Of a stretch of 62,955 nt of DNA, positions 1 through 8,222 are shown in pieces (the stretch's first letter is position 1; the number at the start of each line of letters is the position of its first letter). Below the pieces are notes generated by a model that worked only from the letters and a program-made list of their open reading frames with translations, made no database searches and was not told where the DNA came from. This stretch comes from an uncultured Acidobacteriia bacterium (GTDB lineage: Bacteria > Acidobacteriota > Terriglobia > Bryobacterales > Bryobacteraceae). The DNA is taken from assembly GCA_903907865.1 (NCBI GenBank), contig CAIVPR010000021.1:1-62955 (forward strand), given 5' to 3'. The position numbers and the translations under genes were made by a program.

Positions 1-130
1 CATCCCGAACGCTTCGTCCGCCGTCCGCCCCAACCACCACCCGTTCCCAGGGAGGCCTGGATCAATAGACCAAAGACCCCGGACAACAATACTCAGTAAA
101 TTCGGCTTCGGGGTGTCTCAAAGTGCTTGA

Positions 131-385
131 CATGTTCCGGAGTCGTTCGCGGATCGGATCTTAAGGGACATTGCTGAAGCTGGCATTCGAAGGCGCGACG
201 ACCTGTCTCCAGACTTCTGCCGCGCCGCCTCCAAGCTCAAATCGGAGTTCCGTCGAATTTCCTTGGCTGACTGCTTCGGCCTCACCTTGGCGTCGGAACT
301 GGGCGGCACCTTCGTCACCGCCGACCACCACGAGTTGGACGCGATTGCCAAGACCGGACGCTTCGACATCACGTTCATTCGGTAG
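131..385 (+). pseudogene. C-terminal remnant of a PIN-domain (VapC-like) toxin
   Basis: A frame open from just after a TGA at 128-130 to a TAG at 383-385 encodes about 84 residues with no start codon at a plausible place. The end of this frame reads like the C-terminal half of a PIN ribonuclease: the string ISLADCFGLTLASELGG, then FVTADHHELDAI, matches the conserved ISLADC..alA and vTaDh.el blocks that carry the acidic metal-binding residues. The N-terminal half with the first catalytic Asp is absent, and the 130 bases upstream show no continuation in any frame. I infer a decayed toxin gene; no antitoxin is visible. Confidence 0.7.
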
Positions 386-420
386 TCGGGCTTACCACTG
401 CCGCATGATACGATCCGGCT

Positions 421-1980
421 GTGAGACCCATCGTCCTTCTTGCCGTCGCGGCTTCCGCCCTAACCTCGGGTGCTTTGGCCCAGACCCCGAACCCCGCTCT
501 CCCCACCCTCTGGGTCGTCGGCGACTCCACGGCCAACAACACCGGTCGAAAAGGCTGGGGGGATCCCTTCGCCGACTACTTCGACTCCGCCAAAGTCAAC
601 GTCGTCAACCGCGCCCGCGCCGGGCGGAGCGCCCGCACTTTTCTGGGCGAAGGCCTCTGGGACAAGGTCGCCGCGGACCTCAAGCCCGGTGATTACGTCA
701 TCATCCAATTCGGGCACAACGACGGCGGCGCGCCGGACAAGGCCCCATTCCGGGGCGACCTCCCCGGCCTCGGCGACGAAACGGTCAACGTCGTCATGCC
801 CGACGGCCACACCGACACCGTCCACACCTTCGGCTGGTACCTCCACCATTTCATCGCCGACGTCAAGGCGAAGAAGGCTCACGCCATCCTGCTCTCGCCG
901 ACGGTCCGTAACATCTGGAAGAACGGTCGCATCGAACGGGAATTGGGACAGTTCGGCAAGTGGTCGCTGGCCGTCGCGAAGTCGGCGAAGGTCCCCTTCG
1001 CCGACTTCAGCAGCATCGACGCCGACTACTTTGAGAAGCTGGGGGAGAAGAGGGTCAGTGAATTCTTCCCGGTCGACCACACGCACACCAGCCCCGAGGG
1101 AGCGGACGTGAACGCGCGGCTCGTGGTCGCGGCCCTGAAGGGAATCAAGTCCGCGACGGTCGCGTGGGTTTCGGCCAAGGGCGACGCGATCTCGGCGGCG
1201 GTGTCGCTGGCGAATCTGCATTTGCCCACACCGGCGGATTCCAAGCTGCCAACGCTGTTCCTGATCGGCGATTCCACCGTCCGCAACGGCCACGGAGACG
1301 GCGCTGGCGGCCAATGGGGCTGGGGCGAACCGATCTTCGACTTCTTCGACGCGGGGAAGGTTAACGTGGTCAACCGGGCGGTCGGGGGACTCAGCAGTCG
1401 CACGTTCTACACCGGAATCTATTGGGAAAAGGCGCTGGAGATGGTAAGACCGGGCGACTACGTGGTGATGCAGTTCGGCCACAACGACAGCGGAGCGCTG
1501 GACGGTCCGCAGGGCTACCGGGTGTCGCTCAAGGGCACCGGGCCGGAGACGGGCGAGGTGGTGAACAAGGATGGAACGAAAGAAATCGTCCACACCTACG
1601 GTTGGTACCTGCGCCAGTACATCGCCGAGGCGCGCGCGAAAGGGGCGGTGCCGATCGTCTGTTCGCTGGTGCCAAGGAAGATTTGGAAGGATGGCAAAAT
1701 CTCGCGCGACTCCGAAACCTTCGGCAAGTGGGCCGCCGAGGTAGCACGCCAAGAGAAGACGCCGTTTCTAGATCTGAACGAGATTATCGCCCGCCAGTAC
1801 GACGGGCTCGGGACGGAGAAGGTCGAGCCGATGTTTGCGGATCCACACACGCATACGAGCCGGGTCGGGGCGGAGTTGAACGCGGCAATGGTGGTGTCGG
1901 GATTGAAGGCGCTCGGCGAAAGCCCGCTGGCCGCGTATTTCTCGGAGAAGGCGAAGGGTGTTGCGGCATACGTGCCGTGA
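421..1980 (+). CDS. Secreted tandem SGNH rhamnogalacturonan acetylesterase (two CE12-like domains)
   Basis: This gene predicts a 519-residue exported esterase that should remove acetyl groups from pectic rhamnogalacturonan. A GTG start is followed by a signal peptide ending near ALAQ (residue 21). Two SGNH domains lie head to tail. Domain 1 has GDS (34-36), GRSARTF, FGHND (97-101) and DHTHTS (219-224). Domain 2 has GDS (283-285), GGLSSRTF, FGHND (352-356) and DPHTHTS (474-480). In family CE12 the last block supplies the Asp and His of the triad. In domain 2 the Asp is one position earlier than in domain 1, with Pro where the Asp should be, so its activity is uncertain. Usual family members have one domain of about 250 residues. 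The stop overlaps the region just before the next gene. Confidence 0.88.
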   Translation: MRPIVLLAVAASALTSGALAQTPNPALPTLWVVGDSTANNTGRKGWGDPFADYFDSAKVNVVNRARAGRSARTFLGEGLWDKVAADLKPGDYVIIQFGHNDGGAPDKAPFRGDLPGLGDETVNVVMPDGHTDTVHTFGWYLHHFIADVKAKKAHAILLSPTVRNIWKNGRIERELGQFGKWSLAVAKSAKVPFADFSSIDADYFEKLGEKRVSEFFPVDHTHTSPEGADVNARLVVAALKGIKSATVAWVSAKGDAISAAVSLANLHLPTPADSKLPTLFLIGDSTVRNGHGDGAGGQWGWGEPIFDFFDAGKVNVVNRAVGGLSSRTFYTGIYWEKALEMVRPGDYVVMQFGHNDSGALDGPQGYRVSLKGTGPETGEVVNKDGTKEIVHTYGWYLRQYIAEARAKGAVPIVCSLVPRKIWKDGKISRDSETFGKWAAEVARQEKTPFLDLNEIIARQYDGLGTEKVEPMFADPHTHTSRVGAELNAAMVVSGLKALGESPLAAYFSEKAKGVAAYVP

Positions 1981-1994
1981 CGCTGGAAGTTCTG

Positions 1995-3314
1995 GTGGAA
2001 AAATCAATCCCAATTCTGCTATTGGCGCTGGCCACCGTGCTGCCCCTCGGCGGTCAAGAGACTATCCGGGTCGATGTCCAGCAGGTGGTGGTGCCGGTTG
2101 TGGTGGCTGACAAGAAGGGACACCATATTCCGGGGCTTAAGGCGTCGGATTTCCGGGTCTTCGAGGACGGGGTCCAGCAGGACATTGTCGCCTTCGGGAC
2201 CGAGACGTCGGGGATGACGGTGGACCCGGAAAAGGTTCCGTCGGTGGCGGGTGCGTCCGAAACCGTGGTGACGCCTGCGGCGGGGAAGGCACCGGGTCGG
2301 ACGTACGTGCTCTGCTTCGACACCCTGCATTCCACGTTCGCCAATTTCGGGCGGGTGCGGGACGCGCTGGAGGCCATCTTCCGGAAGGAGAAGGACACCG
2401 GGGCGCAATTCGTGTTGGTCGATTTGGGGCGGCAGCTCCGGGTGATCCAAACGGCGACGCCGGACCCGGCGGCGATCCTTTCGAAAATTCAAAGCCAGAG
2501 TTTCGCCAGCGTCTTCCACGGGGCAGACGCGCAGGCGATGGCGATTGAAATTAATAACATGCGGCTTCGCATGGAGCAGTTCTGCCGAAAGTGCCCGTGC
2601 GGCCCGTCGGCCAAGACGGCGGTCTGCTATCCCGAACGCCAGGATCTCCACCAGGAGGTGAACGCCCATGCGGAGCAGACAGCGGTCATGGGTCGCGAAT
2701 TCCTGCTGGGACTGAAGGCGCTGCTGGGGGAGTTGGGAAGAGTGCCGACAGACCGCACGCTGGTGCTGATTTCCGACGGCTTCAGCCTGCAGCCGGGCGC
2801 GGAGTTCTACAGCGTCGCCGGGGCGTACCTGCCCAACTATCCGGAATTCAAGTTTCCGACGACCGACCGGATGGAACCGGCGCTGCTCGATGCGCTCGAG
2901 GTGGCGGTGAAGCGGAATATCACGATCCACTCGATTGACTCACGCGGTGTCTACGTTCCGGGCTTTTCGGGCGGCGGGTCGTCGGACGCGAGCAACGCTG
3001 GCGCGGGCGGCAGCGCGGCGCGGAACCGGGGCGGGTCGATGCTGACGGAGCTGGACAGGCGGCAATCGTCCGTGGAGTTTCAGAATGGCAGCGGGATGTC
3101 GCAACTGGCTGTGGCGACGGGCGGGATCTACTTCCACCAGACCAACGACGTGCTGAAGAACCTGCGGACGGCGATCGAGGACGGGCGCGAGTATTACGTG
3201 CTGGCGTATGTGCCGAAACGGGGGGAACGGGACGGGTCGTTCCGAAAGATTGCGGTCGAGGTGGCGGGGAAGGATGTGACGGTGCGGGCCCGGGAGGGGT
3301 ACCGGGCCCGTTGA
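1995..3314 (+). CDS. Secreted VWFA-related protein of the Acidobacterial type
   Basis: This 439-residue protein has an N-terminal signal peptide (MEKSIPILLLALA) and then the block RVDVQQVVVPVVVADKKG with a VxDFRVFEDG motif, the hallmark of the Acidobacteria-specific VWFA-related family. The VWA core follows (YVLCFDTLHS, LVLISDGFSL, YYVLAYVP). I chose the GTG at 1995 because GGAAG lies five bases upstream and it starts the signal peptide cleanly. A GTG at 1977, overlapping the stop of the esterase, is the alternative. An unusual cysteine cluster (CRKCPCGPSAKTAVC) sits in the middle of the VWA region. The substrate or partner is unknown. Close spacing to the esterase suggests co-transcription. 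Confidence 0.85.
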   Translation: MEKSIPILLLALATVLPLGGQETIRVDVQQVVVPVVVADKKGHHIPGLKASDFRVFEDGVQQDIVAFGTETSGMTVDPEKVPSVAGASETVVTPAAGKAPGRTYVLCFDTLHSTFANFGRVRDALEAIFRKEKDTGAQFVLVDLGRQLRVIQTATPDPAAILSKIQSQSFASVFHGADAQAMAIEINNMRLRMEQFCRKCPCGPSAKTAVCYPERQDLHQEVNAHAEQTAVMGREFLLGLKALLGELGRVPTDRTLVLISDGFSLQPGAEFYSVAGAYLPNYPEFKFPTTDRMEPALLDALEVAVKRNITIHSIDSRGVYVPGFSGGGSSDASNAGAGGSAARNRGGSMLTELDRRQSSVEFQNGSGMSQLAVATGGIYFHQTNDVLKNLRTAIEDGREYYVLAYVPKRGERDGSFRKIAVEVAGKDVTVRAREGYRAR

Positions 3315-3333
3315 GACGGATCACTGGCTGGCG

Positions 3334-3711
3334 CTACCGGGGGTAGCCGTAGTAGCCGTCGTCAGCGCAGTAGGGGTCGACATGCCAGTAACCCCGGCGG
3401 TCGTAGAAGCCGCAGGCGCGGGGCGCCGGGGCGTAGTAGCCCGGTGCGTAGCCCGTCCCGAAACCCAGGTAGACACCGGGGCGGTAGCCTCGAACTTCGG
3501 GGCGGACGACGACGGCGGGAGCGCGGTAGCCGTAGCCGCCGCGATAGGCCTCAACATGGCCACGGTTGGCCGGGGCTGAGTAGCGACCACCCTCACGGCC
3601 TCCGAACCGCTCGGCGGCGAAGGTGTTGGCGGGGATTGCGACCAGCATCGTGGCGGCGAGCAGCGCCGCGGTTGCGGTTTTCTTCAGGAGAGTCTCGATT
3701 GTGCGTTTCAT
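3334..3711 (-). CDS. Small secreted Tyr/Gly/Arg-rich protein
   Basis: This is a 125-residue protein with a signal peptide (MKRTIETLLKKTATAALLAATMLVAIPANTFA). The mature part is rich in Tyr, Gly, Pro and Arg, with repeated GY and RGG-like strings and a C-terminal segment CGFYDRRGYWHVDPYC. That segment resembles the short YXXWD/WYxDP-type tails of small exported proteins of unknown function. The start at 3711 is supported by a very strong ribosome binding site, AAAGGAGG, nine bases upstream; an in-frame ATG at 3765 lacks one. No function can be assigned. Confidence 0.75.
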   Translation of the reverse strand: MKRTIETLLKKTATAALLAATMLVAIPANTFAAERFGGREGGRYSAPANRGHVEAYRGGYGYRAPAVVVRPEVRGYRPGVYLGFGTGYAPGYYAPAPRACGFYDRRGYWHVDPYCADDGYYGYPR

Positions 3712-3866
3712 TTGGTGTAGCCTCCTTTCAGGCTGCGCACAACTAGAATGCACGGCTCTGGCCAAACCTTAACGCATTGATTACATTGGCTTTACGGAAG
3801 AGACTGGGGCAGAGTCCGGTCGCCCTCCACCACCAGGGTGGCCGCGTTCCACCAGTTGTGTGGTTT

Positions 3867-4271
3867 TCAGGCCGCCCGTGGCTGGGAGGATCGGAAATTG
3901 CCGGAGAGCGGAGGTGCGAAGCGTCCGCAACAGCGCTTGTATTTCTCGCCGGACTTGCAGGGACAGGGTGCGTTGCGGGCGATCTGGGGCATCGGGATCA
4001 CTTCCGCCAGTCTCTCCGGCTGGACGGTTTCGACAGCAACGGCTTCGGGGATCTCGACCGGCAGTTCCTTCAGCGCTTTCATGGCGCGGCGGAGTGAGAT
4101 AAAGGCGCGGTCCCGATCACGGTCGATGGCGGTGCGGACCTTGGGATCGTAATCGGGACCGAGGGCGGCTTCGCGGGCCTCGCATTCCTGAATGCGGGCG
4201 ACGCAGCGGGCAATTTCACGGGTGAAGAGGGCGGCCAACTGGGTGGCGTCCGGGATGTTTGTGTTTGTCAT
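3867..4271 (-). CDS. SEC-C zinc-motif protein
   Basis: This gene predicts a 134-residue soluble protein. The N-terminal part is a predicted helical region with DRDRDRAFISLRRAMKALKEL. Near the C terminus is the SEC-C signature APCPCKSGEKYKRCCG, with zinc-ligand cysteines at about 103, 105, 114 and 115. The SEC-C motif is best known from the SecA tail but occurs alone in many small proteins, where it is thought to mediate protein contact or zinc binding. The start at 4271 is the only ATG that leaves out a non-conserved upstream extension. The specific role is unknown. Confidence 0.8.
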   Translation of the reverse strand: MTNTNIPDATQLAALFTREIARCVARIQECEAREAALGPDYDPKVRTAIDRDRDRAFISLRRAMKALKELPVEIPEAVAVETVQPERLAEVIPMPQIARNAPCPCKSGEKYKRCCGRFAPPLSGNFRSSQPRAA

Positions 4272-4488
4272 GTGCGTTCGTGACCGGTCCGATCCTACGC
4301 GATCAAGAGGCGATTCCGAACTGTCACTTTTGCAAGTGATTGAAAAGGTAGGGAAAACTGGGTGAAAAAAGTTGTGAATGGGTTTCGCGATAGGCCAGAG
4401 GGTCCAACGGCGAGAAGAACACGGACGGTTCGCGCAAAGTGCGCCAAGTGAAGACGCCGAGCACTCCAAGAAGACACAGCAAGACAGG

Positions 4489-5238
4489 CTACGGCAGTTC
4501 GGCCAGCAGGTAGTCGCTGTGTTCGTCGCCGCGCGACAGGCCGACCACGGTCAGGCCGCGCCGGAATGCCGATTGGAATCGGTCCGCCAACTCCTCCTGG
4601 ACGGCGCGTACGCGGGCGGGATCGGTGGAGCGCAGGGCGGCTATTCCGGTCGGGACGGGGATGCGTTCGGCAATCGGCGGGTTCTCGAACGGCTCCTTGG
4701 CGCAGAGCTTGGTGGCCCGTTCCGAGCCGACCCACCACTCAGCCGTGAGCCGGTCCGTGGGGATGCCGCCATGGAGGTGGCTGGTGGAAATGCCGTACTG
4801 GTTGCGCACGTGCCGCCGCACAATGGCCCCCAACCGTTCGAGGTTGAAGTATGCGTTCTTGAGCTCGAGGGGGTCGAACGTCCATTCGATCAAGGGAATC
4901 CCCGCTTCGAGCGCGTCTTCCCGCTGCCTCAGCTTCAACCGCCGTCCGAGGCCGAAGTCACGGTATTCCGCCAGCACGCCCAGCATGTTGCTGTGCAGGA
5001 ATGGATGGCCGCCGGGCTTGATGGCGGGGATCGCGAGGCAGAACGCGACCAGTTGGTCGCGGTCGAACGCGCCCAGGATGCTCCCGCCGACCTTGCTCGC
5101 GACCACGAAGAAGCGGACAGGCAGAAGATCGGTTTCGGAAAAGCCCCAGATCGTGCGCTGCAACTGGACCACGGCGCGGAACTCCGCGTCGGTGGTCAGC
5201 GGCGCTATCCTTATGGTTTCCTTTTCGCTTCCTGCCAT
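4489..5238 (-). CDS. GNAT-superfamily acetyltransferase of the COG3375 type
   Basis: This 249-residue protein resembles the COG3375 group of predicted GNAT acetyltransferases. The N-terminal segment has VQLQRTIWGF, followed by FxVASKVGGSILGAFD and SNMLGVLAEYRDFGLGRRLK. The last string fits the acetyl-CoA binding loop (G.G..L) of the fold. The segment IEWTFDPLELKNAYFNLERLGAI is highly typical of this group. The acceptor substrate is unknown. Its start overlaps the 3' end of mazG by 28 bases, so the two are probably co-translated. Confidence 0.8.
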   Translation of the reverse strand: MAGSEKETIRIAPLTTDAEFRAVVQLQRTIWGFSETDLLPVRFFVVASKVGGSILGAFDRDQLVAFCLAIPAIKPGGHPFLHSNMLGVLAEYRDFGLGRRLKLRQREDALEAGIPLIEWTFDPLELKNAYFNLERLGAIVRRHVRNQYGISTSHLHGGIPTDRLTAEWWVGSERATKLCAKEPFENPPIAERIPVPTGIAALRSTDPARVRAVQEELADRFQSAFRRGLTVVGLSRGDEHSDYLLAELP

Positions 5239-6086
5239 AGCATTTCCAATTCGTCGATGGGGGTCCCTTTGACTTCCGCGCCGCGCTCGGTCAGTTTTTC
5301 CTCGATGTAGCCGAACCGCTCCCGGAACTTTGCGTTGGTCCGGCGCAGTGCCTGTTCGGGATCCACCTTCACGAACCGCGCCAAGTTCACGAGAACGAAA
5401 AGCATGTCGCCCAGCTCGTCCTCGATCCGGTCGTGGACGGCGGTTTGCCGGGCTTCCTCGAACTCGACCAGTTCCTCTTTGAGTTTATCGAGGACCTGTT
5501 CGGCGTTCGACCAGTCAAAGCCGACCGTCGCGGCGCGCGAGGTGATCTGCTGAGCCTCGACCAACGCGGGCAAGGCGCGCGGCACTGCCGACAGCAGCCC
5601 TTTCGTAGCTTCTAACTTGCCCTTCTTCTCTTCGGCCTTGATCTCGTTCCACTGTTTCAGGACCTCGTCGCCGGTTGACGCCGATGCCGTGCCGAACACG
5701 TGCGGATGGCGGCGGATCAGTTTCTGGTTGATGGCGTCGAGGGAATCATCAATGCCGAAGCGGCCTTCCTCTGACGCCATCTGGGCGTAGAAGACGGCCT
5801 GGAGCATGAAATCGCCCAGTTCCTCGGCCAAGTTTTCCCAGTCGCGGCGGTCGATGGCGTCCAGGACCTCGTAGGTCTCTTCAAGGGTGTACTTCTTGAT
5901 GGAGTCGAAGGACTGTTCGCGGTCCCACGGGCAGCCGTCGGGGGCGCGCAGCTTGGCCATGATGTCGACCAACTGCTGGAACTTTTGGCCTGTGGACTCT
6001 TTCGGGACCGCAAACGGCCCGCCGCGTCGATCACTTGCCACTGCTTCTGCCTGTACGCCGAGCGGGTCGCGGCTCGTTTGCTCCAT
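5211..6086 (-). CDS. mazG: MazG-family nucleoside triphosphate pyrophosphohydrolase
   Basis: This gene predicts a 291-residue enzyme that hydrolyses NTPs to NMP and pyrophosphate, a house-cleaning activity. LRAPDGCPWDREQSFDSIKKYTLEETYEVLDAI is the standard MazG entry, with metal-binding EE..E at about 69-73 and EE..D at about 88-92. A second MazG module follows (DELGDMLFVLVNLARFVKVDPEQALR). The length is close to the E. coli enzyme (263) plus a roughly 30-residue N-terminal extension. The start at 6086 is preferred to an ATG 35 codons upstream, which reads into an Arg-rich non-conserved stretch. Confidence 0.92.
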   Translation of the reverse strand: MEQTSRDPLGVQAEAVASDRRGGPFAVPKESTGQKFQQLVDIMAKLRAPDGCPWDREQSFDSIKKYTLEETYEVLDAIDRRDWENLAEELGDFMLQAVFYAQMASEEGRFGIDDSLDAINQKLIRRHPHVFGTASASTGDEVLKQWNEIKAEEKKGKLEATKGLLSAVPRALPALVEAQQITSRAATVGFDWSNAEQVLDKLKEELVEFEEARQTAVHDRIEDELGDMLFVLVNLARFVKVDPEQALRRTNAKFRERFGYIEEKLTERGAEVKGTPIDELEMLWQEAKRKP

Positions 6087-6145
6087 AGGAGATTTCAGGG
6101 TAGCATCCAGCCTGCGGGAAGGAGCGCGGGGTAGACTGGTAAAGA

Positions 6146-6478
6146 ATGATGGACGCATACGACGGTCAGTTCGGCGATCAAGACGGCGCACCGCCGGTAC
6201 TGCCGCCGGCGGATTTTGATTTTCTGGTGTACTCTCTCCGCCTCCAGGCAGAGTTGAACCTCGGCATCCTGCCCATGGCCGAGGCTGGCGACGCCGATCT
6301 GGAGTTGGCCCGCCACAACATCGACCTCCTGGCGATGCTCCAGATTAAGACCAAGGGCAACCTGACCGACGAAGAGGAAAAGGCGCTCGACAGCACCCTC
6401 GCCGAGTTGCGCTTCCGATTCGTACAGGCCGTGGAACAGGACGCCAAGGCCCCCGCGTCCAAGCCGTTCCTTCTGTAA
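6146..6478 (+). CDS. DUF1844 protein
   Basis: This 110-residue protein carries the full DUF1844 signature. It starts with DFLVYSLRLQAELNLG, continues with DLELARHNIDLLAMLQIKTKGNLTDEEE and ends the domain with LAELRFRFVQ. The function is unknown; the predicted fold is mostly helical. It is divergent from mazG and lies 14 bases upstream of the MBL hydrolase gene, with which it is probably co-transcribed. Confidence 0.85.
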   Translation: MMDAYDGQFGDQDGAPPVLPPADFDFLVYSLRLQAELNLGILPMAEAGDADLELARHNIDLLAMLQIKTKGNLTDEEEKALDSTLAELRFRFVQAVEQDAKAPASKPFLL

Positions 6479-6492
6479 GTCGGCAGGAAGTC

Positions 6493-7272
6493 GTGGAGAA
6501 TCTTCGGGTTACAGTTCTGGGCTCGGGCACCAGTTCGGGTGTGCCTACGATCGGGTGCGATTGCGCTGTGTGTCTGTCCGCCGACCCGCGCGACAAGCGG
6601 CTCCGCCCGTCGATCCTGCTCAGCTACGGCGAACGTCGCATCGTAATCGACACGACGCCGGACTTCCGCACCCAGGCACTGCGTAGCGGGCTGCACCGAT
6701 TGGACGCGGTTGTATTTACCCACGCCCACGCGGACCACATCCTCGGCTTGGACGATGTCCGCCCCTTCAATTACCGGCAGAAGCAGCACATCCCGATCTA
6801 CCTCACAGAATCCGTGTTCGAAACTGTCCGCCGCATCTTTGATTACGTGTTCGACGAACGCCCGCACGAATCGGTGGTGCCAAAACTTGAGGTCAATCTG
6901 ATCACGGAACAGCCCTTCGACGTGCTCGGTCTCCGGTTCGAGCCCGTTCCGCTGCGCCATGGACGCACCGAGGTCTACGGGTTCCGGATCGGCAAGCTGG
7001 CGTACTTGACGGATCACGGAGAGATCCCGGAATCGTCTCTGGAGAAACTGGCGGGCTTGGACGTTCTGTTTCTGGACGCACTCCGGTACAAGCCGCATCC
7101 GACGCACTCCACCGTGGCCCAGTCCATTGCCACGGCGCAGCGTGTGGGGGCCAAACGGACGTACTTCACGCACATGTGCCATGACGTGGGCCATGTGGCG
7201 GGCGAGGCTGCGCTACCGGAGGGCATTTTCCTCGCCTACGACGGGCTGATTCTGGACATGGGAGAGGCATGA
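6493..7272 (+). CDS. PhnP-type MBL-fold metallo-hydrolase
   Basis: This is a 259-residue MBL-fold hydrolase. LGSGTSSGVPTIGCDCAVC at the N terminus is the PhnP/lipoate-associated subgroup signature, and its cysteines (about 22, 24, 27) usually bind a structural zinc. The metal site is THAHADH (His77, His79, Asp81, His82), with later HGR, DH and H residues. PhnP-like enzymes act on cyclic phosphodiesters, but the substrate here is not known. The GTG start has AGGAAG just upstream. The stop overlaps the ATG of ribF in an ATGA arrangement, so expression is coupled. Confidence 0.88.
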   Translation: MENLRVTVLGSGTSSGVPTIGCDCAVCLSADPRDKRLRPSILLSYGERRIVIDTTPDFRTQALRSGLHRLDAVVFTHAHADHILGLDDVRPFNYRQKQHIPIYLTESVFETVRRIFDYVFDERPHESVVPKLEVNLITEQPFDVLGLRFEPVPLRHGRTEVYGFRIGKLAYLTDHGEIPESSLEKLAGLDVLFLDALRYKPHPTHSTVAQSIATAQRVGAKRTYFTHMCHDVGHVAGEAALPEGIFLAYDGLILDMGEA

Positions 7273-8222
7273 CAGTCTTCCGCGCGCCGGGCGAGGTTCC
7301 GGCAGGGTTCGGGCCTTCGGTGGTGGCCATTGGGAATTTCGACGGACTGCATGTGGGGCACCGGGAGATCCTGCGCCGTGTTGTGGCGTTGGCCCGGGAA
7401 CGGGGCTGCGTACCGACCGTCCTGACATTCCATCCCCATCCGGCGCGGTTGCTGGCACCCGAACGGGCACCGAAGCTGATCGCGACACTGGACCAACGGT
7501 TGGGACGGTTTGCCGAGGTCGGCATCGAGGCTGTGCTGGTGCAACCGTTCACATTGGAGTTCGCCTCTTGGACGCCTGGCCACTTCTGCCAAGCGATTCT
7601 GGCCGATACCTTGCACGCACGCTGCATCATGGTGGGCGGGGACTTCCGCTTCGGGTACAAGCAGTCCGGCGACGTCGCAACATTGCGGGCGCACGGGTTC
7701 GAGGTCCTGCCGGTCGAGGAAATCGGGACGGCCGGAATCCGCGCCAGCAGTACCGCGATCCGGGCATTGATTGCGTCCGGCAAGGTGTCGCGGGCGCGGC
7801 GCATGATGCTGGCACCGTTCGCGCTGGAAGGTCTGGTGGTCCACGGACGCGGGATCGGCCGCAAGCTGACGGTTCCGACCCTCAACCTCGCAGCCGAGAA
7901 CGAATTGCTCCCGGCCACGGGTGTCTATGTGACGCGGACGCGCGACGAGGCGACCAACACCCGCTGGGCGTCGATCACCAACGTCGGCTACAGACCCACT
8001 TTTGGCGACGGGGGGCTGACGGTCGAGACCTACCTGCTCGATCCGCCCCCGGCGCTATTCCAAGCTGACGCGCCGGAGCGCATCGAAGTCGAATTCCTGG
8101 CGCGTGTGCGCGGGGAACGGAAGTTCGATAGTCCGGAAGCCCTGAAGGCCCAAATTCTGCGGGACGCTGGTGCCGCCCAGCGGTTCCACCGGCGCGCCGC
8201 AGACCTGCCAAGGGTTAAATAG
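7269..8222 (+). CDS. ribF: Bifunctional riboflavin kinase/FAD synthetase
   Basis: This gene predicts a 317-residue enzyme that makes FMN from riboflavin and then FAD. The N-terminal nucleotidyltransferase domain has AIGNFDGLHVGHREIL (about 20-35, with the G.FDG.H.GH site) and the VGGDFRFGYKQSG block. The C-terminal kinase domain has GIGRKLTVPTLNL and TNVGYRPTFGDG followed by VETYLLD. Length and order match the family. The ATG overlaps the upstream MBL stop. The 3' end overlaps the convergent PEP-CTERM gene by 8 bases. Confidence 0.95.
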   Translation: MTVFRAPGEVPAGFGPSVVAIGNFDGLHVGHREILRRVVALARERGCVPTVLTFHPHPARLLAPERAPKLIATLDQRLGRFAEVGIEAVLVQPFTLEFASWTPGHFCQAILADTLHARCIMVGGDFRFGYKQSGDVATLRAHGFEVLPVEEIGTAGIRASSTAIRALIASGKVSRARRMMLAPFALEGLVVHGRGIGRKLTVPTLNLAAENELLPATGVYVTRTRDEATNTRWASITNVGYRPTFGDGGLTVETYLLDPPPALFQADAPERIEVEFLARVRGERKFDSPEALKAQILRDAGAAQRFHRRAADLPRVK

